This document shows positions 45,679-53,297 of a DNA stretch of 64,000 nt, in pieces (positions within the stretch are counted from its first letter, which is position 1; every line of letters begins with the position of its first letter). A model generated the notes under the pieces. That model had not been told where the DNA came from, searched no databases, and worked only from the letters and a program-made list of their open reading frames with translations. This stretch comes from an uncultured Sulfurovum sp. GTDB taxonomy: Bacteria > Campylobacterota > Campylobacteria > Campylobacterales > Sulfurovaceae. The DNA lies in assembly GCA_902727855.1 (NCBI GenBank), contig CACVAS010000147.1, positions 109,572 to 173,571 on the forward strand. Reading direction: 5' to 3'. The translations under genes and the position numbers were made by a program.

Positions 45679-46582
45679 TGAGTATACCTTGATCAAAATA
45701 TTTATACATATAGTCTGTCATGTCATTAAAAATTGGTGCTTTAAACTCCATCTTTTCACCACTGTGTGGGTGTGTCAAATAGAGCAAATATGCATGCAGA
45801 AAAACTCGTGGTATTTTATCTCTTTTGGTCTTAAAGCCATATAAATCATCACCTAGGATGTGCCTGCCTAAAGTGTTCAAATGTACACGTATTTGGTGCG
45901 TTCTTCCTGTAAAAAGTTTAGCTGCTATGAGTTCTGTACCATGTGCCGTGTCTAAGAGCTTCACAAAAGCAGTTTTTGCATCTCTACCATCTTGAGCCAC
46001 ATCCATTTTGAGTCTGTTTTTTGGGTTTCTACCTATGGGTTTATTGACCACTACACCATCTTTGAGTGGACAATCAATCAACGCTAGATAATAACGTCCC
46101 ATACTCTTATCTTGTAGCTGTTCACTAAGCTTTTCATGGGTTTTGTTGTCTTTTGCCACTACCAAAGCTCCAGTAGTCTCTTTGTCTATGCGGTGTACTA
46201 TACCATGACGCTCTTCACCACTAATGGTCGAAAGTGAAATACCTTTGTGTATAAGCCAGTCCACCAGCGTAGGTTCTTTCACCGAAGGCGCAGGATGCAC
46301 CACAAGCCCAGAAGGTTTATTGACTACTAGCAAATACTCATCTTCATACAACACTTCCACATCAAAGTCTATGGGAGGTGCAACACGTTTTTCTGCCTCT
46401 TTAAACACATATGCTATCTCATCACCCTCCACTACTTTAAAACTTGTTTTTACAATAGTCCTACCATTCACAGACACCAACCCATCTTTAATGAGCTTTT
46501 CTACTTGGTTACGGCTGACCTCTAGTGTTTCTGCTAAGATTTTGTCTATGCGACCGGTGGTTGTGGTTGTGAATGTGTTCAT
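45629..46582 (-). CDS. RluA/RluD-family pseudouridine synthase
   Basis: 317 residues. S4 RNA-binding domain about 10-70 (RIDKILAETLEVSRNQVEKLIKDG) and a PseudoU_synth_2 domain with the catalytic Asp in GIVHRIDKETTGALVVAK near 131, LFTGRTHQIRVHL and HAYLLYLTHP. Likely modifies 23S rRNA like RluD; the exact position is uncertain. It marks the left border of the defence island. Confidence 0.9.
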   Translation of the reverse strand: MNTFTTTTTGRIDKILAETLEVSRNQVEKLIKDGLVSVNGRTIVKTSFKVVEGDEIAYVFKEAEKRVAPPIDFDVEVLYEDEYLLVVNKPSGLVVHPAPSVKEPTLVDWLIHKGISLSTISGEERHGIVHRIDKETTGALVVAKDNKTHEKLSEQLQDKSMGRYYLALIDCPLKDGVVVNKPIGRNPKNRLKMDVAQDGRDAKTAFVKLLDTAHGTELIAAKLFTGRTHQIRVHLNTLGRHILGDDLYGFKTKRDKIPRVFLHAYLLYLTHPHSGEKMEFKAPIFNDMTDYMYKYFDQGILNEKINPLTLGSNFNHL

Positions 46583-46622
46583 ATCTAGTTTCTCTTTTTA
46601 TTTTGTGAATTATAGCTATATT

Positions 46623-47552
46623 TCATGTTAATCCTAGTTCTTCTGAAATATCTTTTATGAGTTTCGAGAGTGGACGTTTATGAAAATCTTCTTCTTGATT
46701 ATAATTTGAAAAGAGATATCTATAGATTTCATCTTTAGCAAATCCAAAACCTTCTAACTCTTTAATATAACTCTCCGGATAATATACTTTTTTAATGAGC
46801 AGTTCCAATACTACGTCTTTGTGTTGTCTGTAAAGTTCTTCGAGTTTGAAAAGCTTTATATTGCCCTCATTTCCATTAATGTCAATCTCAAAATTAGCAA
46901 AGTTATATTTTTCATTTTCTATCGCAGTAAAATCTATACTATTAGGTATATATGTAAACCTATAACTTCCTTCTTTCATATCATAAGGATTTTCCAAATT
47001 TTCTTTTACTTTACTGCTTTTAGTATGATTACATATTTGACAGCTAGGAATTAGGTTATAAAAACTCATAGCTAAAAATGGATAAACAGATTTTGGGTAA
47101 AAATGATCTATTTCAGGACGTAATTTACCGTTTTTATTATTTACGGTAAAAGTATAGTTTCGGTTGCAGTAAGGGCAACTCTTCAACCCTAGTGTTTCTA
47201 CAAAAGCGTATGCTCCATAAGTTGTTCTAGTACCCCAATTTTTATACTCTTGCTCAAAAATATTTTCTCTCAATATTTTGTATAGCTCATTCCAATCTTC
47301 TTTTTTTTGATTTGCCATTCCAATACTAGTGGGATATTTATCTTGAAAAAATGCTATATACAATTTTAATTGAAATGAATTTGCACTGAGTAAATTTTGA
47401 ATTTCTTTTTCATTGTCCAAATGGTTTAAACAATTTACCGTTTCATCACTCAGACCTTCTCTCCCTATCGCTGCAATATTGACTTTAATTTTAGGTACTA
47501 TTTTTAATATATGCTTGTCTAAAAGTGCTTGATTAAGTTTTATCTGAACCAT
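46623..47552 (-). CDS. HNH endonuclease of a Septu-like defence pair (PtuB-like)
   Basis: 309 residues from the ATG at 47552 (AAAGG 7 bases upstream). Residues about 128-190 hold a zinc-supported HNH fold: KSCPYCNRNYTF, then RPEIDHFYPKS (catalytic His), FYNLIPSCQICNHTKSSK. The gene overlaps the ATPase gene by 20 bases, so the two act together. By analogy with PtuAB the ATPase restrains and then licenses DNA cutting on phage infection. It is longer than many PtuB proteins, so the subfamily is not certain. Confidence 0.78.
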   Translation of the reverse strand: MVQIKLNQALLDKHILKIVPKIKVNIAAIGREGLSDETVNCLNHLDNEKEIQNLLSANSFQLKLYIAFFQDKYPTSIGMANQKKEDWNELYKILRENIFEQEYKNWGTRTTYGAYAFVETLGLKSCPYCNRNYTFTVNNKNGKLRPEIDHFYPKSVYPFLAMSFYNLIPSCQICNHTKSSKVKENLENPYDMKEGSYRFTYIPNSIDFTAIENEKYNFANFEIDINGNEGNIKLFKLEELYRQHKDVVLELLIKKVYYPESYIKELEGFGFAKDEIYRYLFSNYNQEEDFHKRPLSKLIKDISEELGLT

Positions 47553-49503
47553 TTTCAAGCCTTTCCAACTCTGCTTTTAACTCTGCAATTTTTTCTTCTT
47601 GAGTTTTTGGGAATTTTACTTCATACATTTTTTCTAGTTTACTTTTCAAAAATGGCTCACCGACAATTTCAATTATACTTTTACAAAATTCTTTATTCTT
47701 TTTTGATATACGTCCTTTTCTACTAAGTTGTTTTATGACTTCGTTTATTTTTTCTTTTGCAAACTCTCCCATAAGACCATCATCCATAAAAAAACTGTCA
47801 CTTAATAACGTATGAATATTTTGTCCAAAGGTTTGTTTGTGTTTTATACCTTTATCCTGTACTCCATCATGAAGGAAAACAACATTTTTTTTAGGTATAT
47901 CTGAAAGTAAAAATGGAGAATGTGAAGTTATAATTAAATGTATTTTGACAACAGAGTTTATTCTTTTTATCTTATTTAATAAACTCATCAATGCATTGAA
48001 TAATTCTTTTTGCCATTTTGGGTGTAAGGATAAATCTACTTCATCTAAAAAAATAACCATATGTTTTAAATCATCATTTGGAGAATATAAAACTGTATAA
48101 GTAAAATTTACTAAAAAATTAAAAAACTGTTTTTCTCCTGTACTTAAAAAATTATATGTCAAATTACTTTGAGTATTTATATAATTTAACTTAAGTATAT
48201 TCTGCTGATATAAATCTTGTATAAAATTATTTTTATTGATTTTGTTCAGTGTGCGCTTGATATTAGACTCATTAACTTGATAAATTAAACTAGTGAAATT
48301 CAATTCACCACTCTGGTTTTCTGAGATTAAATTATTATAAATTTCATACAATAACTTATAGTGCTTCAAAATTTTTAATTTGTCATAATAATATTCGTAA
48401 AATTCTTTCTCAATATAAGGTAAATGACTTGATATATTATCAGTAGAGACAAACTCTCTTATCTCTTCTAGCTCATGAGTACAAACTTTAAGCAATTCAA
48501 TATAATTCTCCAATGTCATACGTTTGGAATCATTATTTATATTATTTTTTAACCTACTTATAAATCCGAATATCAACTCTTTTCTAATTCTTTCTTGAAA
48601 ATCTGAAAATAAATTTGTAAATATACCCAATAACTCATCTAAAAAATATAAAGAAATATATTTAAAGAAATTTAATTTTTTAGTCTCAAAAATATAAGAT
48701 TCTTTGTAATTACCATTAGCATCTTGACTTTCATAAATATCAGCTAAAGTTCTTTGGTTAAATATCGAATCTTCTAAATGTAAATCTACCAATTTAGATT
48801 GTAGATCTTCAAAATTCACATCAAATCTAAAACGATATGAAAAATCAACTACAATTTTAAAACCATCAAAGATGAACTTTTCATTAAAAAAATCAAATAA
48901 GTGACTGTCTTTTAATAAGCAATCAGTATATTTTTTGTATTGTTCAATATTTCTAATAGATTCTTCAGGGTTTTGGTAACTAATATATAAACCATTATAA
49001 AACTGATCATACTTACCAGATTTTAAAGAATTGTAATCATTATTTTGATCGCTAAAATCAGCTAATCCACTACTAAACATGCTTAAAATAAATAAATTTT
49101 TCGAAGTACTTTCGGTCTTAACTTTTATATTTATGTTATTTTTTATACTTTGTTTAGGGAGCAAGATATAATCATGCAAATGCTTATGTCCTATCATAGG
49201 ATAAATTACATTATCTTCTTCATAAACTAAAACCAACTTTGTGTTTTTTAAAAAGTGACTTTTCAATTCAAATTTATACAGTGCTATTATTTCAAGTAAA
49301 GTGCTCTTCCCACTCCCATTCTTACCAACAATAGCCGTTACATTAATATTGTCACCAAAAAAGTTTTCTATGTAGTCTTCATTCTTATCTATAGTCAATT
49401 CATTACTATCTTCATTATACTTACAATTAAATCGAGGAGAAAAGTTAAACCCCTGTTTATGTATATTCTTATAATCTTCAACCCATAAATACACTAATTC
49501 CAA
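47533..49503 (-). CDS. AAA/ABC-type ATPase of a Septu-like defence pair (PtuA-like)
   Basis: 656 residues, TTG start with GGGAG 6-7 bases upstream; a -10 TATAAT (49537-49532 on this strand) lies just before. Walker [16 protein letters not shown] near 57, signature-like LSTGEKQFFNF near 470, Walker B MVIFLDEVDLSLHPKWQ near 500 and switch His in ITSHSPFLLSD. A long helical insertion separates the halves, as in OLD/RecF-like defence ATPases, and the C-terminus is a coiled coil. Coupled to an HNH nuclease gene. More AT-rich than its housekeeping neighbours, suggesting transfer. Confidence 0.8.
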   Translation of the reverse strand: MELVYLWVEDYKNIHKQGFNFSPRFNCKYNEDSNELTIDKNEDYIENFFGDNINVTAIVGKNGSGKSTLLEIIALYKFELKSHFLKNTKLVLVYEEDNVIYPMIGHKHLHDYILLPKQSIKNNINIKVKTESTSKNLFILSMFSSGLADFSDQNNDYNSLKSGKYDQFYNGLYISYQNPEESIRNIEQYKKYTDCLLKDSHLFDFFNEKFIFDGFKIVVDFSYRFRFDVNFEDLQSKLVDLHLEDSIFNQRTLADIYESQDANGNYKESYIFETKKLNFFKYISLYFLDELLGIFTNLFSDFQERIRKELIFGFISRLKNNINNDSKRMTLENYIELLKVCTHELEEIREFVSTDNISSHLPYIEKEFYEYYYDKLKILKHYKLLYEIYNNLISENQSGELNFTSLIYQVNESNIKRTLNKINKNNFIQDLYQQNILKLNYINTQSNLTYNFLSTGEKQFFNFLVNFTYTVLYSPNDDLKHMVIFLDEVDLSLHPKWQKELFNALMSLLNKIKRINSVVKIHLIITSHSPFLLSDIPKKNVVFLHDGVQDKGIKHKQTFGQNIHTLLSDSFFMDDGLMGEFAKEKINEVIKQLSRKGRISKKNKEFCKSIIEIVGEPFLKSKLEKMYEVKFPKTQEEKIAELKAELERLENGSDKT

Positions 49504-49640
49504 ATTTTTCTCCCTAGAATATATTAGTTAGATTATAACGAGTTTTTAGAAGATGAAGAAATATCTAAAAACATGACAATTTGAAAGATTTTGATGAGTG
49601 GTTGGAAATGTTAATGTATCATTGTGATGCAGTTCGACTA

Positions 49641-49699
49641 GTTGTCTTCAAGACAACAGCGACAACTGTTGTTTGAAGTTTCACAGTTAATCATAACTG
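49641..49699 (+). promoter_or_regulatory. cluster of stem-loops in the leader of the small peptide gene
   Basis: GTTGTCT/AGACAAC with a TCA loop (49641-49657), ACAAC/GTTGT (49662-49672) and CAGTTA/TAACTG with an ATCA loop (49684-49699). GTTGTC of the first can instead pair with GACAAC at 49661-49666, so alternative folds exist. This is the kind of leader that hides a toxin ribosome-binding site until processed. Confidence 0.6.
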
Positions 49700-49717
49700 A
49701 GAAAGTAGGTGAATACA

Positions 49718-49780
49718 ATGGATCTCATAATCCTCGTACTCGCTATTGTTTTGGCAATCTTACGATACCTTAACAAATAG
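49718..49780 (+). CDS. 20-residue hydrophobic peptide, candidate type I toxin
   Basis: ATG to TAG encodes 20 residues: MDLIILVLAIVLAIL followed by a basic tail RYLNK, that is one membrane helix with a positive C-terminus. AGGTGA ends 5 bases before the ATG. The 90-base leader folds strongly and a consensus promoter points back across the gene from the far side, which would give an antisense RNA. Layout matches type I toxin-antitoxin loci (AapA/IsoA in Helicobacter, TisB/Ibs-like in E. coli), though the peptide matches no family I can name. A leader peptide or chance ORF is the alternative. Confidence 0.55.
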   Translation: MDLIILVLAIVLAILRYLNK

Positions 49781-49821
49781 TAAAACACTTAGAGGGAGCA
49801 TATGCTATCTCTTCAAACACA

Positions 49822-49850
49822 ATTCTAGCACAAAACATCATAAATGTAAA
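49822..49850 (-). promoter_or_regulatory. consensus-like promoter firing antisense to the small peptide gene
   Basis: On the minus strand TTTACA (49850-49845), 17 bases, TAGAAT (49827-49822), with an extended TG one base before the -10. Start would be near 49815, giving RNA that begins with a stem around AGCATATGCT (49798-49807) and then runs through the whole peptide gene. No protein gene lies downstream on this strand until the ATPase gene. Confidence 0.6.
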
Positions 49851-49857
49851 TAGCTAT

Positions 49858-49911
49858 ATATCATCCCTATCCGAACGTTATGGGTCTAAAAATGTGTCAT
49901 CGTGCATGTGT
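49858..49911 (-). repeat. degenerate second copy of the ttcA 3' end
   Basis: 54 bases matching 50627-50680 at 49 positions. Read on the minus strand it encodes HDDTFLDP, a stop where ttcA has Glu, then RSDRDDI and a stop. It is therefore a non-functional remnant of ttcA codons 251-267. It begins two bases after the HEPN stop codon. With the real ttcA end it brackets the MNT/HEPN genes as direct repeats. Confidence 0.85.
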
Positions 49912-49912
49912 A

Positions 49913-50266
49913 CTATTCAGGAAAAGTATCAAAAATTTTTTGCATTTTTATTTTTAATTCAGGTAGATTATCTTTCAAAATATCTTCAATCACTACAATA
50001 TTTACACCTTCATAATCATGTGCTATAAAATTTCTTACATCATAGGCACCTTTAATCTCTCTATCAAGATTATATTTAGACATATCATCAAAATCTAACT
50101 TTTGAAGAGACTCCCCAATTTGAAGAAGAAACATAAGTATTGCTGCACGTCCTTCAAATTGATCATCTAATGCTTCATTCACTCCACTATGTCTCTTACA
50201 TACTATTTCTATATTTTCTATCATTTCTAAAATAAATTCTATTTTTGCCAAGTTCTTACTAGACAT
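49913..50266 (-). CDS. HEPN-domain toxin (HepT-like, DUF86)
   Basis: 117 residues, all-helical HEPN domain. The RNase motif R-x4-H-x-Y is intact as RNFIAHDY near residue 78, with the upstream ILMFLLQIGESLQKL helix typical of HepT. In known HepT/MntA systems this protein cleaves RNA, and MntA neutralises it by adding AMP to the motif Tyr. Overlaps the MNT gene by 8 bases. The gene ends exactly where the ttcA-like repeat begins. Confidence 0.88.
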   Translation of the reverse strand: MSSKNLAKIEFILEMIENIEIVCKRHSGVNEALDDQFEGRAAILMFLLQIGESLQKLDFDDMSKYNLDREIKGAYDVRNFIAHDYEGVNIVVIEDILKDNLPELKIKMQKIFDTFPE

Positions 50267-50576
50267 TCACTAAATCTCTCAATATATATTTTTCACCTGT
50301 ACGACTTAATGAATCTTTATCGACAAAGTCAATATTTTTTCCAAATTCTTTTGCCAAAAACTCTTTTGTTTCTTTTATTTTTGTAAATGCACCAAAGCCC
50401 CCATTTATTTTAGTAAACTTGCGAGGATCAGTTAGAGTATATAAAATATCAATATCACTTTGATTTTGATAGTCTCCTCTTGCATATGAACCAAATATTC
50501 CTACTATGGTGAAACCTTCATTTTTTAATATAGGTTTTAGTTCTAATAATTTATTAAGAATATAATTCTTTGTCAT
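50259..50576 (-). CDS. MNT-domain nucleotidyltransferase antitoxin (MntA-like)
   Basis: 105 residues from the ATG at 50576, with GGAGG 5 bases upstream. The minimal nucleotidyltransferase motif is GIFGSYARGDYQNQSDIDIL (GS then DxD). It would AMPylate and silence the HEPN toxin. Its promoter (TATACT at 50604-50599) uses bases at the end of the ttcA repeat as a -35. Confidence 0.88.
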   Translation of the reverse strand: MTKNYILNKLLELKPILKNEGFTIVGIFGSYARGDYQNQSDIDILYTLTDPRKFTKINGGFGAFTKIKETKEFLAKEFGKNIDFVDKDSLSRTGEKYILRDLVNV

Positions 50577-50598
50577 AAAAACCTCCATATATATTTTT

Positions 50599-50627
50599 AG
50601 TATATCAAAATAAATGGAATATTTAAA
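50599..50627 (-). promoter_or_regulatory. predicted promoter of the MNT/HEPN pair
   Basis: On the minus strand TTTAAA (50627-50622), 17 bases, TATACT (50604-50599), ending 22 bases before the MNT start codon. The -35 touches the edge of the ttcA 3'-end repeat. Confidence 0.45.
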
Positions 50628-51423
50628 TATCATCCCTATCCCAACGTTCTGGGTCTAAGAAGGTGTCATCGTGTATGTGTTTAAATGAGGCTTTAAACAT
50701 CTTAAACATGTCTTTGTTGTCTGCTTCTAATTCTGCTAGCCATGCTTTGGTGCTAGCTCTAGCATGAGGCATTTTGACATCTTTTAGCATGGCTGGGCAG
50801 GCTTCGTCTCCTATGACTCTTAGGTTGTTGTCATCTGCGAAGTCACGTAGTTGACGTTCTCTTACTTGTATGAGTGGGCGTATGAGGTGAAAGCCTCTAT
50901 TTGTTTTGTAGATGGGCGCTAGAGCTCTCATGCTTCCGTTGTAAAACATGTTCATAAAAAAGCTCTCTACCGTGTCGTCAAAGTGATGTCCTAAGGCTAC
51001 TTTGTTAAAACCATGTTCTTCAGCGTAACTGTAAAGTGCCCCTCTTCTCATACGTGAAAAGTAGCTACAAAAAGAAGAGTTCTCACGTATGGCATCTTGA
51101 GAGACTTCAAAAATGTTGGTATCAAACACATGGTGTGTTATTTCGTACTCTTCACAGTGTTTCGTTAGAAACGCGTAGTGCTCATCTGGCATACCATACT
51201 TAATAGTACACGCTTCAAACTCAAATTTAAAGGGTGCGTGTCTTTGTACATGTTTGAGCGCATGTATGAGCGCTAAAGAGTCTTTACCACCACTTAGCCC
51301 TACAAGTACCTTGTCCCCCTCACCTACAAGCCTAAACTCTGCATTGGTCTTGCCTATGACTTTTAGCAGACGTTTACTCATAGGGATGGTCTTACCTTTT
51401 CTTCGTCTGTCTACATTATCCAT
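50623..51423 (-). CDS. ttcA: TtcA-like tRNA 2-thiocytidine(32) synthetase family protein
   Basis: 266 residues from the ATG at 51423 (GAGGA 8 bases upstream). PP-loop VGLSGGKDSLALIHAL near residue 41 and GHHFDDTVESFFMNMFYNG near 148. E. coli TtcA binds a 4Fe-4S cluster with CxxC plus a later Cys; here the first region reads SSFCSYFSRMRRG, so the second Cys is Phe, while DEACPAM keeps the distal Cys. The function may therefore differ or the cluster may use another ligand. Its last 17 codons are duplicated at 49858-49911. Confidence 0.85.
   Translation of the reverse strand: MDNVDRRRKGKTIPMSKRLLKVIGKTNAEFRLVGEGDKVLVGLSGGKDSLALIHALKHVQRHAPFKFEFEACTIKYGMPDEHYAFLTKHCEEYEITHHVFDTNIFEVSQDAIRENSSFCSYFSRMRRGALYSYAEEHGFNKVALGHHFDDTVESFFMNMFYNGSMRALAPIYKTNRGFHLIRPLIQVRERQLRDFADDNNLRVIGDEACPAMLKDVKMPHARASTKAWLAELEADNKDMFKMFKASFKHIHDDTFLDPERWDRDDI
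50627..50680 (-). repeat. ttcA 3' end, intact copy of the 54-bp direct repeat
   Basis: Partner of 49858-49911 (49 of 54 bases identical, same orientation, 769 bases apart). The segment between the copies is exactly the MNT/HEPN pair with its promoter. Confidence 0.85.
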
Positions 51424-51444
51424 ACATCTTTCCTCATTAATCAC

Positions 51445-51593
51445 ACGATAGTGTGCCTTGTCATTCCGAACACCCTTACAAGCAGAGCGATTTGAGAGGA
51501 ACGACGATTTTTTGTTTCGTTTTTTCTAAAAAAATGAAAAAAGAACAAAGCCACAATCCAAATCATTGGAAATAGCAACAAATTAAAGACCAA
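51445..51593. other. non-coding spacer with dispersed-repeat-like sequence
   Basis: 149 bases between mtnN and ttcA. It contains GTCATTCCGAAC (about 51459-51470) and GAGAGGAACGACG, wording typical of interspersed intergenic repeats in many genomes. An AT-rich inverted region (TTTTTTC/GAAAAAA near 51525-51545) follows. Only one copy is in this window, so repeat status is unverified. Confidence 0.3.
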
Positions 51594-52286
51594 TTATTCT
51601 ATAGCATCTACCATTGATAAAATAAAATCAGCCGATATTTTTGCAGATGACTCTAAGAATTCATCGAAGTTAAAACTTGCATCCATGTCTGCACTGTCAG
51701 ATATAGCGCGTAATATAAAAAATGGAACTTCTAAAGATGAACATACCACGGCAACAGAAGCCCCTTCCATCTCTAACGCAGAAGCTTCAAATGTTGAACC
51801 TATCCACTCTTTACGTTCAGGGTTTGCCACAAACTGATCACCCGTTGCAATGACACCTTCTTTAAGTACAAGCCCTTTAGATGCTGCTACTTTTTTAGCT
51901 ACATTACGCAATATTACATCTGTGGGAATACACACTTCACCCTCTGGTACATACCCAAAAGGATGACCAAATGCTGTAATGTCTAAGTCGTGTTGACAAA
52001 GCCCATCTGCGATGATAAGATCACCAATGTTAAGCTCATCAGAAATAGCCCCAGCGACACCAGAGAAAAGTAACTTTTCACAACCAAACTTTTCTAAAAG
52101 TACAGTGGCTGTCAGTGTGGCAAACACCTTACCTATTTTGGAGTAAGCAACAACCACATCATGACCATTATACGTACCCTCATAGTAGGTATTTGCAGCA
52201 TATACTGTACGTTTGACATCTTGTAACTTCTCAACAATAGGCTCTACCTCTTCAGGCATCGCCCCCATAATGGCTATCTTAGACAT
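51594..52286 (-). CDS. mtnN: 5'-methylthioadenosine/S-adenosylhomocysteine nucleosidase
   Basis: 230 residues. IAIMGAMPEEVEPIVEKL at the N-terminus, GVAGAISDELNIGDLI, GDQFVANPE and the catalytic region EMEGASVAVVCSSLEVPFFILRAISDSAD. It recycles MTA and SAH; in Campylobacterota the homologue also hydrolyses 6-amino-6-deoxyfutalosine (MqnB role), which would link it to the aminofutalosine deaminase in this window as an alternative branch. Overlaps fabD by 8 bases. Confidence 0.94.
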   Translation of the reverse strand: MSKIAIMGAMPEEVEPIVEKLQDVKRTVYAANTYYEGTYNGHDVVVAYSKIGKVFATLTATVLLEKFGCEKLLFSGVAGAISDELNIGDLIIADGLCQHDLDITAFGHPFGYVPEGEVCIPTDVILRNVAKKVAASKGLVLKEGVIATGDQFVANPERKEWIGSTFEASALEMEGASVAVVCSSLEVPFFILRAISDSADMDASFNFDEFLESSAKISADFILSMVDAIE

Positions 52287-53223
52287 CTAGTTCCTTGATG
52301 GCTGCAATGGTAGCTTCCAATGAAGCCATATCACTCACATTAAAATGTGGTTTTTTTGTCGCTTTACGGTTAAGTCCTTTGAGCACATTACCATGTCCAA
52401 ATTCTATGTAGCAGTCTACTTCATCGTCTATGTTTGCCATAGAGTGTTTGTAAAGTACAGGTTTTACAAGTTGTTGAGGCAGTAAATTGAGTGCTTCTGC
52501 TTTTGTACTGTAAGGCTTAGCAGTTACGTTTGAAATCACAGGTGCTATAAACTCATCTTTAAGCATCTCTTTGAGTTTTGCTTCTAATGGTGCAGATGCA
52601 CTCTCTAGCAATGGACAGTGAGATGCCACAGACATGTCTAGAAGCATCGCTCTTTTTGCGCCAGCCTCTTTGAGCACAGGAACAAGTGCTTCAAGATCTG
52701 TTTTGATACCTGCTATAACTATCTGTCCTTCTGCATTGTAGTTGACTGCCCATACTTGTTTACCTGCAGCTCTTTGTGCTTCACACACTTCTTCTACGGC
52801 TTCATCTGAAAGTCCTAAACTTACAAGCATTCCCACTGCTTCTGTGGAACACGCCTTAGCCATGAGCTCCCCTCGAAGGTTTACAAGTGCCACAGCATCT
52901 AGTGCGTCTAGTGCTCCTGCAGCTACAAGTGCTGTAAACTCACCCAAAGAGTGCCCCATAGTCAAGACTGGTTTAATGTCAGTAGCATCTGTAAAAAGCT
53001 GATGTGCCATAGCACCTACCAACAAAATAGCTGGTTGCGTGTATTGGGTTTGACCTAAAAGAGGGGTTTCTTGAAAAAGTAATTCTGAAAAGTCTATCCC
53101 TGTTTTTGTACTCACATCAATAAGCATTTTTTTTGCTACTGCTGAATTGTCAAAAAAATCTTTTCCCATACCTACTGCTTGAGAACCTTGCCCTGGAAAT
53201 AAAAATGCACATCTAATTGACAT
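52279..53223 (-). CDS. fabD: malonyl-CoA:ACP transacylase
   Basis: 314 residues. FLFPGQGSQAVGMGKDF at the N-terminus, the nucleophile Ser in TMGHSLGEFTALVAAG near 93, GQIVIAG and the catalytic His in DMSVASHCPLLE near 202. It loads malonyl groups onto acyl carrier protein for fatty acid synthesis. Paired with mtnN in one transcription unit. Confidence 0.95.
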   Translation of the reverse strand: MSIRCAFLFPGQGSQAVGMGKDFFDNSAVAKKMLIDVSTKTGIDFSELLFQETPLLGQTQYTQPAILLVGAMAHQLFTDATDIKPVLTMGHSLGEFTALVAAGALDALDAVALVNLRGELMAKACSTEAVGMLVSLGLSDEAVEEVCEAQRAAGKQVWAVNYNAEGQIVIAGIKTDLEALVPVLKEAGAKRAMLLDMSVASHCPLLESASAPLEAKLKEMLKDEFIAPVISNVTAKPYSTKAEALNLLPQQLVKPVLYKHSMANIDDEVDCYIEFGHGNVLKGLNRKATKKPHFNVSDMASLEATIAAIKELDV

Positions 53224-53297
53224 GAATATCCTTTTGTTTTTATAAATTTTTGTATTTTATCATATTTAGGATTATGTACAACGAAAAGCATACATTT

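Larger units (their letters stand above)
49504..49912. other. 409-base gap inside the defence island
   Basis: No long gene. It holds, left to right: the leftward Septu promoter, three mutually exclusive stem-loops (49641-49699), a 20-codon hydrophobic-peptide gene (49718-49780, plus strand), a leftward consensus promoter (49822-49850) and a degenerate copy of the ttcA 3' end (49858-49911). Each is listed separately. Confidence 0.7.

Noticed and set aside
49581..49676. Open frame LKDFDEWLEMLMYHCDAVRL in the defence-island gap, faintly like the start of a Fic-type protein.
   Set aside because: Only 31 codons, TTG start without RBS, and the end is the stem-loop leader of the small peptide gene; too short to call a remnant.
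49802..49828. Eight-codon ORF after AGAGGGAG, just past the small peptide gene.
   Set aside because: It lies within an inverted repeat (AGCATATGCT) and is too short; the purine-rich stretch is explained by the stem.
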